A stretch of 64,000 bases of DNA from Miltoncostaea sp963770865 (lineage in GTDB: Bacteria; Actinomycetota; Thermoleophilia; Miltoncostaeales; Miltoncostaeaceae). The stretch lies in the NCBI GenBank assembly GCA_963770865.1, contig CAVYRD010000008.1, positions 177,657-241,656 of the forward strand, written 5' to 3'. Of the stretch, positions 1 through 9,230 are shown one piece after another. Each line of letters begins with the position of its first letter. Position 1 is the first letter of the stretch. Both the position numbers and the translations under genes were made by a program. The notes beneath the pieces are model-generated. The model saw only the letters and a program-made list of their open reading frames with translations. It searched no databases and was not told the origin of the DNA.

Positions 1-2053
1 GGCGCAGCGACTCCTTCTGGGCCACGCCGAAGCGCTGCTCCTCGTCGACGATCACCAGGCCGAGGTCCTTCGGCTGGACGTCCATCGACAGGAGCCGGTG
101 GGTGCCGATCAGGATGTCGAGCCTGCCGTCGCGGAAGCGCGCCAGCGCGTCCTTGGTCTCCGCCGGAGAGCGGAAGCGGTTGATCATGTCGAGGGTCACC
201 GGCAGGTCGCCGAAGCGCTCGCGGAAGGTCGCGAGGTGCTGCTGGGCGAGGATCGTGGTCGGCACCAGCACGAGCACCTGCTTGCCGGCCGCCGCGGCCT
301 TGAAGGCCGCCCGCATCGCGATCTCCGTCTTGCCGAAGCCGACGTCGCCGCAGATGAGGCGGTCCATCGGGCGCGGGCGCTCCATGTCGTCGGCCACGGC
401 GTCGATGGCGCGCTGCTGGTCGGGCGTCTCGCGGTGGGCGAACGTGCGCTCCAGCTCGCGCGTGAGCTCGTCGTCGGGCGGGAAGGCGAAGCCGACCGCC
501 GCGGCGCGCGCCTCGTAGAGCGCGATCAGCTCGCCCGCCATCTCGCGCACGGCCGCCCGCGCGCGCGACTTCATCCGGTCCCACGCCTTGCCGCCCAGCT
601 TGGAGAGCGGCGGCGGTGAGCCGTCGGCGCCCACGTAGCGGGTCACGCGGTCGAGCTGGTCGTGCGGCACGTAGAGGCGGTCGCCGTCGGCGAACGCCAG
701 CGCGAGGTAGTCGCGCGTCAGCCCCGCGACGGTCCGCGTCTCGAACCCGGTGAGGCGGCCGATGCCGTGGTCCTCGTGCACCACGTGGTCCCCGACCTTG
801 AGGTCGAGGAAGCTCGCCAGGCGCCGGCCGACCACCGGGCCGCGGGCCGCCGGGGCGCGGCGGCGGCGCAGGATCCGCTCCTCGGGGATGATCGCCACGC
901 CCAGGTCGCGCGACACGAAGCCCGAACGCACGGCCATCGGCGAGGCGGCGATCGTGCCGGGCGGCGGCAGCTCGCCGGGCGCGACCTCCTGCGGGCGCAG
1001 GCGGTCCATCCGCGCCATCGCGCGCGACATGTCGCCGCGCCGGGCGAAGCCGAGCACCACGCGCATGTTCGACCGCGCCAGGCGCGAGAGCTCGGCCTCG
1101 GCCTCCGACTGCGAGCGGGTGGCGAAGCGCGCCTCGACGGCGTCGAACGGCGCGCCCCCGGCCCCCGAGGGCGGGCTCAGGTCCAGGCGGGCCAGCCCCG
1201 CCAGCTCCGCCTCCACCACGGCCGGGTCGCCGAGCGCCCCCGCCGCGGCCTCGTCCTCCAGCCGCTCCTGCGCCTCGCGCAGCGCGGCCGGGTGCTCCGA
1301 CGGGGCCAGGCGCACGACCACCGCGCGCGCCATCGCCGGCTCCTCGAGCGGGTCGACGGTCTCGCCGGCCTGCTCGGCGGCCGGCCAGGCGACCAGCTTG
1401 GTGATCGGGCGGATGGTGCGCTGCGTGAACGGCGAGAAGGCCCGCATGCTCTCGATCTCGTCGCCGAAGAGCTCCACGCGGGCGGGCAGGTCGGCCGTCG
1501 AGGGGTAGACGTCGAGGATGCCGCCGCGCACCGACAGGTCGCCGCGCTCCTCCACCTGGTCGACCCGCTCGTAGCCCATGGCGACGAGGCGGTCCACGAG
1601 CTCGTCGAGCGGCACCGTGTCGCCCACCGACACCGAGAGCGGCTCGCGCTGGTCCACCGCGGCCACCCGCTCGGCCACGGCCGGCGCCCCTGCCACGACC
1701 ACGGTGCCCTCGCGGCCCAGGGTGGCGAGCGCGCGGGCCCGCTGGCCCACGAGGTGGGGCGAGGGGCCGACGGCCGCGCCGGCCGGCACGCCGCGGGTGG
1801 GCCACAGCGCCACCGCGCCGCGGCCGAGCAGCGAGACGAGCTCCATCGCGAGGTCGCGCGCCTCGTCGTCGCCCGGGGCGACGGCCAGCAGCGAGCGGTC
1901 GCCCGCGCGCGCGAGGGCGGCGAGCACGTACGGCCAGGCCGGGCGGGCCAGCGCCAGGCTGCCCGCGCCCTCGCCGGCGGCGATGCGGTCGGCCGCGGCG
2001 GCCAATGCCGGGGCGCCGAGCAGCAGGCGGTCGACGGCGGTCGGTTCGCTCAC
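1..2053 (-). CDS. mfd: Transcription-repair coupling factor Mfd (N-terminal part, cut by window edge)
   Basis: Mfd is a DNA translocase that removes RNA polymerase stalled at lesions and recruits UvrA. The reading frame is open from a GTG at 2053-2051 to the left edge, so about 684 N-terminal residues are present. At the edge the protein reads VIVDEEQRFGVAQKESLR, the DEEQ box (motif II) with the RFGV context typical of Mfd. The RNA polymerase-binding and UvrB-like regions therefore lie inside, and the rest of the helicase lies outside. The start overlaps the pth stop by four bases (GTGA), so the two are translationally coupled. No frameshift is visible. The family call is firm; the exact start rests on the overlap. 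Confidence 0.93.
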   Translation of the reverse strand, partial: MSEPTAVDRLLLGAPALAAAADRIAAGEGAGSLALARPAWPYVLAALARAGDRSLLAVAPGDDEARDLAMELVSLLGRGAVALWPTRGVPAGAAVGPSPHLVGQRARALATLGREGTVVVAGAPAVAERVAAVDQREPLSVSVGDTVPLDELVDRLVAMGYERVDQVEERGDLSVRGGILDVYPSTADLPARVELFGDEIESMRAFSPFTQRTIRPITKLVAWPAAEQAGETVDPLEEPAMARAVVVRLAPSEHPAALREAQERLEDEAAAGALGDPAVVEAELAGLARLDLSPPSGAGGAPFDAVEARFATRSQSEAEAELSRLARSNMRVVLGFARRGDMSRAMARMDRLRPQEVAPGELPPPGTIAASPMAVRSGFVSRDLGVAIIPEERILRRRRAPAARGPVVGRRLASFLDLKVGDHVVHEDHGIGRLTGFETRTVAGLTRDYLALAFADGDRLYVPHDQLDRVTRYVGADGSPPPLSKLGGKAWDRMKSRARAAVREMAGELIALYEARAAAVGFAFPPDDELTRELERTFAHRETPDQQRAIDAVADDMERPRPMDRLICGDVGFGKTEIAMRAAFKAAAAGKQVLVLVPTTILAQQHLATFRERFGDLPVTLDMINRFRSPAETKDALARFRDGRLDILIGTHRLLSMDVQPKDLGLVIVDEEQRFGVAQKESLR

Positions 2054-2745
2054 TCCGCCGCCCCCTGCTCCTCGGCGTCTTCGTCCTCGGCGCCTGCCGT
2101 GCGCACGGCTGCGCGCCGCTCGCTGCGCGCGCGGGCGCGCTCGCCGGGCTCGGACGCGTGGAAGCGCTCGATGGCCGCGGGCATGCCGTCCGCGAGCGCG
2201 GCCTCGGCCATGTCGGCGGCGCGGGCGATGAGGGCGTCGACCTCCTCGCGGGACTCGGCGAAGCGCGAGAGCACCCAGTCGGCGCCGTCGCCGCGCCAGG
2301 TGGAGGGCGGCCGGCCCACGCCGACCCGCACGCGCGGGAAGTCGCCGCTCCCGAGTCCGCGCACCACCGAGCGCAGCCCGTTGTGGCCGCCGTGGCCGCC
2401 GCCGACCTTGCCGCGCACCGTGCCGAACGGGATGTCGATCTCGTCGTGGATCACCAGCACCCGGTCCGGCGTCGCGTGGAGCGCGCCCGCGGCCGGGCCC
2501 ACGGCGTCGCCCGAGTCGTTCATGTACGTCTCGGGGACGAGCAGGGCGAGGGAGCCGTGGGGCCCGCGGACCTCGGCGAAGCGCCCGCGGTAGCGCGACG
2601 CGAACCGGCCCGCGCCGAGGCGCGCGGCCAGCAGCTCGAGCACCATCTGGCCGGCGTTGTGGCGGGTCCCCGCGTAGCGCGGGCCGGGGTTGCCGAGGCC
2701 CGCGACCAGGCGGATGGCAGGGGTCGGGCCGTCCATGGCCACCAC
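2050..2745 (-). CDS. pth: Peptidyl-tRNA hydrolase
   Basis: Pth cleaves peptidyl-tRNA released by stalled ribosomes and so recycles tRNA in the cytoplasm. The N-terminal signature VAGLGNPGPRYAGTRHNAG contains the catalytic His of the TRHNAG motif, and the substrate-binding YMNDSG and GGHGGHNGLRS motifs follow in the expected order. At 231 residues it is longer than the usual 190 or so because of an acidic, low-complexity C-terminal tail after about residue 195. An internal ATG four codons in (MDGPTP) is an alternative start. It lies between rplY and mfd in the same direction, the rplY/ctc-pth-mfd order common in Gram-positive bacteria, which supports all three calls. Confidence 0.95.
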   Translation of the reverse strand: MVAMDGPTPAIRLVAGLGNPGPRYAGTRHNAGQMVLELLAARLGAGRFASRYRGRFAEVRGPHGSLALLVPETYMNDSGDAVGPAAGALHATPDRVLVIHDEIDIPFGTVRGKVGGGHGGHNGLRSVVRGLGSGDFPRVRVGVGRPPSTWRGDGADWVLSRFAESREEVDALIARAADMAEAALADGMPAAIERFHASEPGERARARSERRAAVRTAGAEDEDAEEQGAAE

Positions 2746-2752
2746 CGCCGGG

Positions 2753-3376
2753 CTACTCGTCGGAGGAGTCGCCGCCCTCGGCTTCCGCGGTCTCGGCGAC
2801 CTCCTCGGCCTCCTCGCCGACGTCCGAGCTCGGCGCCACGACCGACGCGACGACCGTCTCGGGGTCGGTGACCACCGTGACGCCGGCCGGGGCCGTGATG
2901 TCGCCGACGGTCAGGGAGTGGCCGATGGCCAGCTCCGACACGTCCACCTCGAGGTGGTCCGGCAGGGAGTCCGGGAGCGCGCTCACCACGGCCTCGCGCA
3001 GCGGCTGGTCGAGGACGCCGCCGTCGCGCACGCCGATGGCGTTGCCGACGAGCGTGATGCTGACCGGGGCCTCGACCTCCTGCGTGAGGTCGACCTGCTG
3101 GAAGTCCACGTGCAGCACGCCCAGGTGCACCGGGTGCAGCTGCCAGTCCTTCACCAGCACCGGCCGCGCGGGGGAGTCGTCGATGACCAGGTCGATCACG
3201 CCCGTGCGCCCCTCGTTGAGGGCCTTGCGCAGGTCGTGGCCCGGGAGCGAGAGCGCGAGCGAGTCGCCGCCCGACTGGTAGACGATCCCGGGGACCCTGC
3301 CCTTCTGGCGCAGGCGGCGGGTGGGACCGTTGCCGAACTCGGTCCGTGAGTGTGCGTGGAGGGCGACGTGTGCCAT
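2753..3376 (-). CDS. rplY: 50S ribosomal protein L25 / general stress protein Ctc
   Basis: L25/Ctc binds 5S rRNA in the large subunit. The 207-residue protein has the N-terminal L25 domain (TEFGNGPTRRLRQKGRVPGIVY, here described in two parts: TEFGNGPTRRLRQ then KGRVPGIVY) and the C-terminal TL5 beta domain (VLHVDFQQVD, then EVEAPVSITLVGNAIGV). The last 20 or so residues are Glu-rich, as in other actinobacterial Ctc proteins. It is seven bases upstream of pth on the same strand, so the three genes Ctc-Pth-Mfd probably form one transcript. Length and motif order match the long (Ctc) form and not the short E. coli form. Confidence 0.94.
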   Translation of the reverse strand: MAHVALHAHSRTEFGNGPTRRLRQKGRVPGIVYQSGGDSLALSLPGHDLRKALNEGRTGVIDLVIDDSPARPVLVKDWQLHPVHLGVLHVDFQQVDLTQEVEAPVSITLVGNAIGVRDGGVLDQPLREAVVSALPDSLPDHLEVDVSELAIGHSLTVGDITAPAGVTVVTDPETVVASVVAPSSDVGEEAEEVAETAEAEGGDSSDE

Positions 3377-3570
3377 GCGTTGATCAGTTCCTGGTCGGGG
3401 CCGACGCGGGAGTTTACAGGGAAGCCGTCGCCCGCGCGACGCGGCGCACGCGAACGTGGCGGCTCAAGTGCCTTCACATCCGGGCCGAGGGGTATCGGAG
3501 TCGTGACCGACGCGCGGAGGGTGGGCTCGAGCGCACCCGATGACGGGCGGGACAGGAGCCGGGTGCCGGA

Positions 3571-5569
3571 GTGAAGTCGATCCCGAGCGAGACGGACCGT
3601 CTCGCCACCGCGCTGGCGAGGAGCCTGGACGGGCTTTGCGTGCTGCAGGCCGTCCGCGACCGCGCCGGCGCGATCACCGACTTCCGGGTCGTCGCCTCGA
3701 ACCCGGGGGCGGAGCGCTTCGGATGCCGGGGCCCGGGCTCGACGCTGACCGGCACGTGGGCGCAGCCGTTCTGCGGCGAGCTGATCGCCGCCTGCGCCTC
3801 GGTCGTGTCGGGCACCGACGCCGCGACCCACGAGTTGCAGCTGCCCGCCGTCGGCTGGGTGGAGATCCGCCTCGCCGGCATGGACGAGGACGAGGTCGTG
3901 GCCACGCTGCGCGGCACCGGCGCGCGCCACGCCATAGAGGAGGCGCTGCGGCGCGAGCGCGAGCAGAGCCTCGCCCTCGCCGACGAGCAGGCCGCCCTGC
4001 GGCGGGCCGCCGAGGCGATCGCCCACGACGCCAGCCCCGAGGAGGTGATCGCCCTCGTCACCCGCGACGCCGCCCGCCTCTTCCGCGCCGAGAGCGCGCG
4101 CGTCGCCCGCTTCGACCCCGATGCCATCGTGGTCGTGGGCACCTGGGGCGGCGACTCGCCGCCGGTCGGCACGCGGTTCCCGCGCGAGGGAGGCCGCACC
4201 ATCGCCCGCGTGCTCGCGACGGGGCGATCCGCCCGCGTGGCCGACTACGCGGCCCTGCGCCGGTCCGACCCGGTGGCGGCCGAGGTCGTCTCGCCGGACT
4301 ACGGCAGCGGCATGGCCGCCCCCATCCGCGCGGGCGCGACCCTCTGGGGCGGGCTGCTGCTGATCCGGCTCGCCGACGACGAGGCCTTCACCCAGGCCGA
4401 CGAGGAGCGGCTCGAGGGCTTCGCCGAGCTGATCGGGCTCGCCGTGGTGAACTCCGAGTCCGAGCACCGGCTGCGCGCCCAGGCCGCGACCGACCCGCTG
4501 ACCGGCCTCGCCAACCACCGCCAGTTCCAGGAGCGCCTGTCCGAGGAGGTCGCCCGCGCCGGCCGCTACGGGCACCCGCTCAGCCTGGTGCTGCTCGACC
4601 TGGACCGCTTCAAGCGCGTCAACGACCGCCACGGTCACCAGACCGGCGACGCGGTGCTGGCCGAGGTCGCCCGCCGGATGGCGCAGATCGCCCGCACCGG
4701 CGACCTCGCCGCGCGCGTCGGCGGCGAGGAGTTCGCCTGGCTGCTGCCCGACACCGACGCGGTCGGGGCGCTCACCCTGGCCGAGCGCATGCGCTCCGAG
4801 GTCGAGGCGCGAGCCGTTCGAGGGCGCCGGACGGCTCACGGCCTCGCTCGGCGTCGCGGCGCTCGGCGCCTCGGGCGACGGCGGCGACCTCTTCCGGCGG
4901 GCGGACGGCGCGCTGCGCTGGGCGAAGCTCTCGGGACGCAACCGCAGCGAGTGCGACCGCCCCGAGATGCCCGTGATCCTGGAGCGCCGCCGCGACGGCC
5001 TGCTCGACGACCACGACCCCGAGCACGTCTCGGCCATCCGGGCGCTGGCGATGATCGTCGACTCCGACAGCCCGCACTTCGTGCGCCACAGCGACCGGGT
5101 GGCCGAGGTCGCCGAGGCCATCGCCAGCGACCTCGGCTGGGACCACGTGCGCACCGCCGCGCTCAGCGAGGCCGCCCTCGTCCACGGCGTCGGCGGCATC
5201 GGCATACCGGTGGACGTCCGCCGCAGGACCGGCCCGCTGGTGCCCTGGGAGTGGGACATCGTGCGCTCGCACGCCGAGCTGGGCGCACGCATCGCCTCGC
5301 GTGCCCTGGCACCCGACCAGGTCTCCTGGGTGCGGGCGCACCACGAGCGCTGGGACGGCGCCGGCTACCCCCAGGGACTGGCGGGCGACGCGATCCCGGA
5401 GGGCGCCCGCATCCTCGCGGTGGCCGATGCCTGGGTGGCCGTGACCTCCGACCGCCCGCACCGGCCGGCCCGCGGGCGCGCCGAGGCGCTCGCCGAGCTC
5501 GAGGCCCACGCGGGCACGCAGTTCTGGCCCCCCGCCGTCGCGGCCCTGCGCCGGGTGCAGCAGACCTGA
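3571..5569 (+). CDS. GAF-GGDEF diguanylate cyclase with degenerate HD-GYP domain (one frameshift)
   Basis: Predicted cyclic-di-GMP signalling protein. From a GTG start it has a PAS-like N-terminus (about 1-115), a short coiled coil, a GAF domain (about 150-295) and a GGDEF domain with the intact active site GGEEF near residue 383. An RxxD inhibitory site (RTGD) sits exactly five residues before it. One extra base near 4817-4820 (GCC[G]TTC) shifts the frame; after repair the GGDEF end joins an HD-GYP-like region. The span is 1999 bases, 3n+1, as one insertion predicts. The HD metal site is damaged: the usual HDIGK is HGVGG, although HHERWDGAGYP and TSDRPHRPA persist. So cyclase activity is likely and phosphodiesterase activity doubtful. 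It is divergent from rplY across a 194-base gap. Confidence 0.85.
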
Positions 5570-5593
5570 CCCCGGGCCCGGACCGGCCCGGGA

Positions 5594-5878
5594 TCAGAGC
5601 GCGTACAGCAGGAGGATCGCGGCCGTCACGGCACATATCGTGATCATGAACGCGATCTCGCTCCTGCGATCACGCAGGCCGCTCAGCAGGTACACGACGA
5701 AGACCCACATCGGCGCGGTCTGGCTCATGAAGTCCAGCTTCACGTCGAGGACGTTCTTGGCGATGGCCGCCTCGACCAGGAGGCAGACGGCGGTGACGAG
5801 CGCCACCCGCACCTGCGGATCGTTGAGCCGGTGCCGCCACGTCGTGCTGTGAGGGGACGAATCGATCGGAGTGCCCAC
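5594..5878 (-). CDS. Small two- or three-pass membrane protein
   Basis: No family is recognised. I start at the GTG 5878-5876 because a GAAAGGA ribosome-binding site lies just upstream; this gives 94 residues (VGTPIDSS...). Three hydrophobic stretches are visible: VALVTAVCLLVEAAIA, then MSQTAPMWVFVVYLLSGL, then IAFMITICAVTAAILLLYAL at the C-terminus. A longer reading from 5989 adds only Arg/Gly-rich sequence that looks non-coding. It ends 25 bases from the end of the convergent GGDEF gene. Confidence 0.55.
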   Translation of the reverse strand: MGTPIDSSPHSTTWRHRLNDPQVRVALVTAVCLLVEAAIAKNVLDVKLDFMSQTAPMWVFVVYLLSGLRDRRSEIAFMITICAVTAAILLLYAL

Positions 5879-6002
5879 GCGAGCGTCCTTTCCCGAGCCA
5901 CGACGATCGCCGCCCACGCATCCGCGGGCATCCGGGATCCCGCCCACGCCCCCGCGGTCGACTACCGATCGCGTCGCGCGGCGACACACGCCGGGTGGAC
6001 GG

Positions 6003-7001
6003 TCAGAAGAGCTGGTTCTCCCCCGCGAAGATCGCGCTGACCGACTCGTCGCAGAAGACGTTGTGCACCGAGTCGGCGAGGATCCGGTCCACCGAGAGCA
6101 CGCGGAAGAGGTCGTCGCCGACCGCCTCCTCGGGCAGCGGGACCGTGTCGGTGATGACCACCTGCTCGATCACCGAGTCGCGCAGGCGCTGGACGGCCAT
6201 GCCCGACAGCAGGCCGTGGGTGGCGGCCGCGAACACGCGCGTCGCCCCCGAGTCCTTCACCACCTTGGCGCCGGCGCAGAGCGTGCCGGCCGTGTCGATC
6301 ATGTCGTCGATGAGGAGCGCCGCGCGCCCCTCGACGTCGCCGATCAGGAAGGTGATCTCGGCCTGGTTGTGGTCGGGCCGCTGCTTGGTGAGGACGGCCA
6401 GGGTGGCGCCGAGGCTCTCGGCGAAGTGGTTGGCGAGCTTGGCCCGGCCGGCGTCCGGCGAGACGACCACCAGGGGCTCGGAGACGTCGCCCTCGTAGAC
6501 GCGGGTGCGGAAGTCCTCGACGAACATCGGCAGCGCCGTCATGTGGTCCACCGGCACGTTGAAGAAGCCCTGTACCTGGCCGGCGTGGAGGTCCATCGTG
6601 AGCACGCGGTCGACGCCCGAGGCGTTCAGCAGGTCGGCGATCAGGCGGGCCGTGATCGGCTCGCGGGGGGCCGACTTCTTGTCCTGGCGCGAGTAGCCGT
6701 ACCAGGGGATCACGGCCGTGATGCGGTGCGCCGAGGCCAGCTTGGCGGCGTTGATCATGATCAACAACTCCATGAGGCTGTCGTTCACGGGCTGGCAGGT
6801 GGACTGCACCAGGAAGACGTCGGCGCCGCGCACGCTCTCCTCGAAGCGCACGTAGATCTCGCCGTTGGCGAACGTCTTCAGGGTGACGCCGCCCAGGTCG
6901 ATCCCGAGGCGCGTGGCGATGCGCTGCCCGAGCACCTGGCTCGAGCGGCCCGCGAACACCATGAGCCGCTTGGAGTCGTCCCTATCGATGCTGGTGCTCA
7001 C
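6003..7001 (-). CDS. prs: Ribose-phosphate pyrophosphokinase
   Basis: Prs makes PRPP from ribose 5-phosphate and ATP for purine, pyrimidine, histidine and tryptophan synthesis. The 332-residue protein contains the ATP/flexible-loop motif SRQDKKSAPREPITARL, the divalent-cation/PRPP site LTMDLHAGQVQGFF, VVSPDAGRAKLANHF, and the PRPP loop LIDDMIDTAGTLCAGA, all intact and in order. Its ATG overlaps the glmU stop by four bases (6998-7001), the usual glmU-prs coupling: both feed nucleotide-sugar and nucleotide supply. No frameshift. Confidence 0.97.
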   Translation of the reverse strand: MSTSIDRDDSKRLMVFAGRSSQVLGQRIATRLGIDLGGVTLKTFANGEIYVRFEESVRGADVFLVQSTCQPVNDSLMELLIMINAAKLASAHRITAVIPWYGYSRQDKKSAPREPITARLIADLLNASGVDRVLTMDLHAGQVQGFFNVPVDHMTALPMFVEDFRTRVYEGDVSEPLVVVSPDAGRAKLANHFAESLGATLAVLTKQRPDHNQAEITFLIGDVEGRAALLIDDMIDTAGTLCAGAKVVKDSGATRVFAAATHGLLSGMAVQRLRDSVIEQVVITDTVPLPEEAVGDDLFRVLSVDRILADSVHNVFCDESVSAIFAGENQLF

Positions 7002-8397
7002 CCGCCGCTCCCCTTCGCCTCGTCCGCCGCCTGCTGCGCGCGCGCCGCCGCCCTCGCCGTGAACCCCTCAACCACGCTCTGCCGCGCCCGGGCGATGCCG
7101 AGCGCGCCGTCGGGGACGTCGCTGGTGATGATGGACCCCGCCCCCGTCATCGCGTCGTCGCCGACGCTCACCGGCGCCACGAACACGCAGTCCGAACCGG
7201 TCTTGACGCGCGCCCCGATGCGCGTCGCGTGCTTGCGGAAGCCGTCGTAGTTGGCCGTGATGTTGCCCGCCCCGATGTTGGTCTGCTCACCGATTACGCG
7301 CGTCCCCGATGTACGAAAGGTGCGGCACCTTGGCGCGCTCGCCGAGCTCGCTGTTCTTCATCTCGACGAACGTGCCGACCCGCGCCCCGGCCCCAGGAGC
7401 GTTCCCGGCCGAGATACGCGAACGGCCCGGCCTCGGCGCCGTCCTCGAGGCGGGCACTCGCCTCGCACGGCACGCTGACCATCGAGCAGCCGTCACCGAT
7501 GACGCAGTCGGTGAGGACGACGTCGGGGCCGATCACGCAGCCCTCGCCGATGGTCGTCGCGCCGCGCAGGTGGGTGCCGGGCAGGACCAGGGTGTCGCGG
7601 CCGACGGTCACGCCCGCGTCGACGTACACGGCCGAGGGGTCGGGCATCGTGACGCCGCCGCGCATCAGCTCCTCGCGCAGGCGCTGCTGCAGAGCCGCCT
7701 CGCACGCGGCCAGGTCGACCCGGTCGTTGACGCCCGCGGCGGCCTCCGGGTCGTCGGCGACGAGGGCGGCCACCGGGCCTTCCAGCCGCTCGAGTGCGTC
7801 GGTGAGGTAGATCTCGCCCTGGGCGTTGGAGGAGTCGAGCCGCGCGAGCACGTCCTCGAGCGCCGCCCGGTCGAAGACGTAGAGGCCGGCGTTGTACTCG
7901 CCGATCGCGAGCTCGTCGGGCGAGGCGTCGCGCGCCTCGACCACGCGGGCCACGCGCCTGTCGCCGTCGCGCACCACGCGCCCGTAGGAGCCGGCGTCGT
8001 CGACCACTGCGGTGAGCATGGTGGCCGCACGGGGCTCTGCGGCGTGCTCGCTCACGAGCCGGCCGACCAGCTCGACCGGCAGGAGCGGGGTGTCGCCGCA
8101 GGCCACCACGACGGTGTCGCACGCGGGGTCGAGGCTCGCCAGGCCCACCTGGGCCGCGTGGCCGGTGCCGAGCTGCTCCTCCTGGACCGCGATCTCCACG
8201 CCCTGGGGCAGGGCATCGCGCACGACCTCCGCGCCGTGGCCCACGACCACGACGGTGCGCTCCACACCGGCGCCCTCCAGGGCGTCGAGCACCCAGCGCA
8301 CCATGGGCCGGCCCGCGAGGGTGTGGGCCACCTTCGGCAGGGAGGATCTCATCCTGGTCCCCTGGCCGGCGGCGAGGACGACGGCGCCGATGCTCAT
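6998..8397 (-). CDS. glmU: Bifunctional GlmU (uridyltransferase / acetyltransferase), two frameshifts
   Basis: GlmU acetylates glucosamine-1-phosphate and then uridylylates it to UDP-GlcNAc for the cell wall. The N-terminal nucleotidyltransferase domain has VVLAAGQGTRMRSSLPKVAH, the QEEQLGTGHA loop and GDTPLL; the C-terminal left-handed beta helix has repeated hexapeptides and GEQTNIGAGNITANYDG. Two single-base insertions break the frame, near 7414 (after PFAYL) and near 7290 (GCG[C]GTA after SYIGDA). The span of 1400 bases is 3n+2, as two insertions predict. Since the same species-typical motifs resume directly after each break, sequencing error is more likely than gene decay in an essential gene. 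It is the first gene of glmU-prs. Confidence 0.92.
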
Positions 8398-8441
8398 GCG
8401 GTTGTCGAGTCCGTCCCGGGCTGGTGGGAAGAGGTTCTGCC

Positions 8442-8515
8442 TGGTTGGGGCGGGAGGATTCGAACCCCCGGTCGCGGGACCAAAACCCGCTGCCTTACCG
8501 CTTGGCTACGCCCCA
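8442..8515 (-). tRNA. tRNA-Gln (anticodon TTG)
   Basis: Read on the minus strand, the acceptor stem TGGGGCG pairs with CGCCCCA, followed by discriminator A and an encoded CCA. The anticodon stem-loop GGG-TTTTGGT-CCC carries anticodon TTG, and the T arm GGGGG-TTCGAAT-CCTCC closes with one G-T pair. D arm GCC...GGT with GTAA in its loop. It lies 44 bases upstream of glmU on the same strand, a known actinobacterial arrangement. Confidence 0.96.
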
Positions 8516-8585
8516 GCAAAACGCCCTCCATGGCCCGCCGAGTATAGACGGCGGGTCGGTCGGCCCCGCCCCCGCGAGGGCCCGC

Positions 8586-8876
8586 TCACGCGTCCAGCAC
8601 GACCACATCGACCACGAGCGCGCGGTCCTCGTCGCTCGTCTCGCCGTTCTCCACGTTGATGACCTCGATCGTCTCGCGGCGGCACTCGACGCGGACCCGC
8701 ATGCCCTCCTCGAGCACGCCGTCCTTCAGGCGCACGGCCAGCTCGCCGGCGATCTCGAAGGTGTTGATCCGCATCGGCTCGTCGGTGTCGAGGCTCATCA
8801 GCAGCACGTCCCCGTGGTACGGGTCGACATCCTGCCAGAGGAGGCTGATCTCCCCCGTGATGGACTCGGTGCTCAC
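8586..8876 (-). CDS. Conserved-looking small acidic protein, unknown function
   Basis: A 96-residue acidic soluble protein starting MSTESITGEIS. It has no signal peptide or membrane segment, and its alternating polar/hydrophobic pattern suggests an all-beta fold (for example MRVRVECRRETIEVINVEN). I do not recognise a family. Codon use (G/C at third positions) matches neighbouring real genes. It is divergent from the next gene, with only 20 bases between the two start codons, so the promoters must overlap the coding sequences. Confidence 0.6.
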   Translation of the reverse strand: MSTESITGEISLLWQDVDPYHGDVLLMSLDTDEPMRINTFEIAGELAVRLKDGVLEEGMRVRVECRRETIEVINVENGETSDEDRALVVDVVVLDA

Positions 8877-8896
8877 GGCGCGCGAGTCTATCGGCC

Positions 8897-9163
8897 GTGC
8901 CGCCCGAACCCGAGACCCCGGCCCCGCCGAGCTACCTGCTGGTCGGCCCGCCCGACCTGCTGCACGACGTGCTGCTCGACTTCGACGACATCGGCTGGGA
9001 GGTCTCGGTGGCCGGATGGCGCGCCGTGGTCACCGCCGCCCCCGCCGACGCCGCGGCGCCCGAGCCGTCCTGGCCCACCGAGCTCACGCTGAGCGGGGTG
9101 CGGCGCGACGGGCACGGCGCCGCCTGCGCCGAGCACCTCGATGCCGGCGGGCCGGGCGTGTGA
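8897..9163 (+). CDS. Hypothetical 88-residue protein
   Basis: A short reading frame from a GTG with typical high-GC codon use (MPPEPETPAPPSYLLVGPPD...). It has no recognisable domain; the middle has a Leu/Asp-rich amphipathic stretch (LLHDVLLDFDDIGWEVSVAGW). It begins 20 bases from the divergent 8876 gene and ends 67 bases before the beta-propeller gene, so it could be the first gene of that transcript. Real coding status is uncertain. Confidence 0.4.
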   Translation: MPPEPETPAPPSYLLVGPPDLLHDVLLDFDDIGWEVSVAGWRAVVTAAPADAAAPEPSWPTELTLSGVRRDGHGAACAEHLDAGGPGV

Positions 9164-9230
9164 CGGACCGGCGAGCGGCGGCGGAGACAGGGCGGTAGCG
9201 CGACCCGGCGAGCGGCGCAGGAGGCGGACG

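Noticed and set aside
662..2593. A 643-codon plus-strand open frame at the left end
   Set aside because: It overlaps mfd and pth on the other strand and has the His/Arg-rich composition of an antisense shadow.
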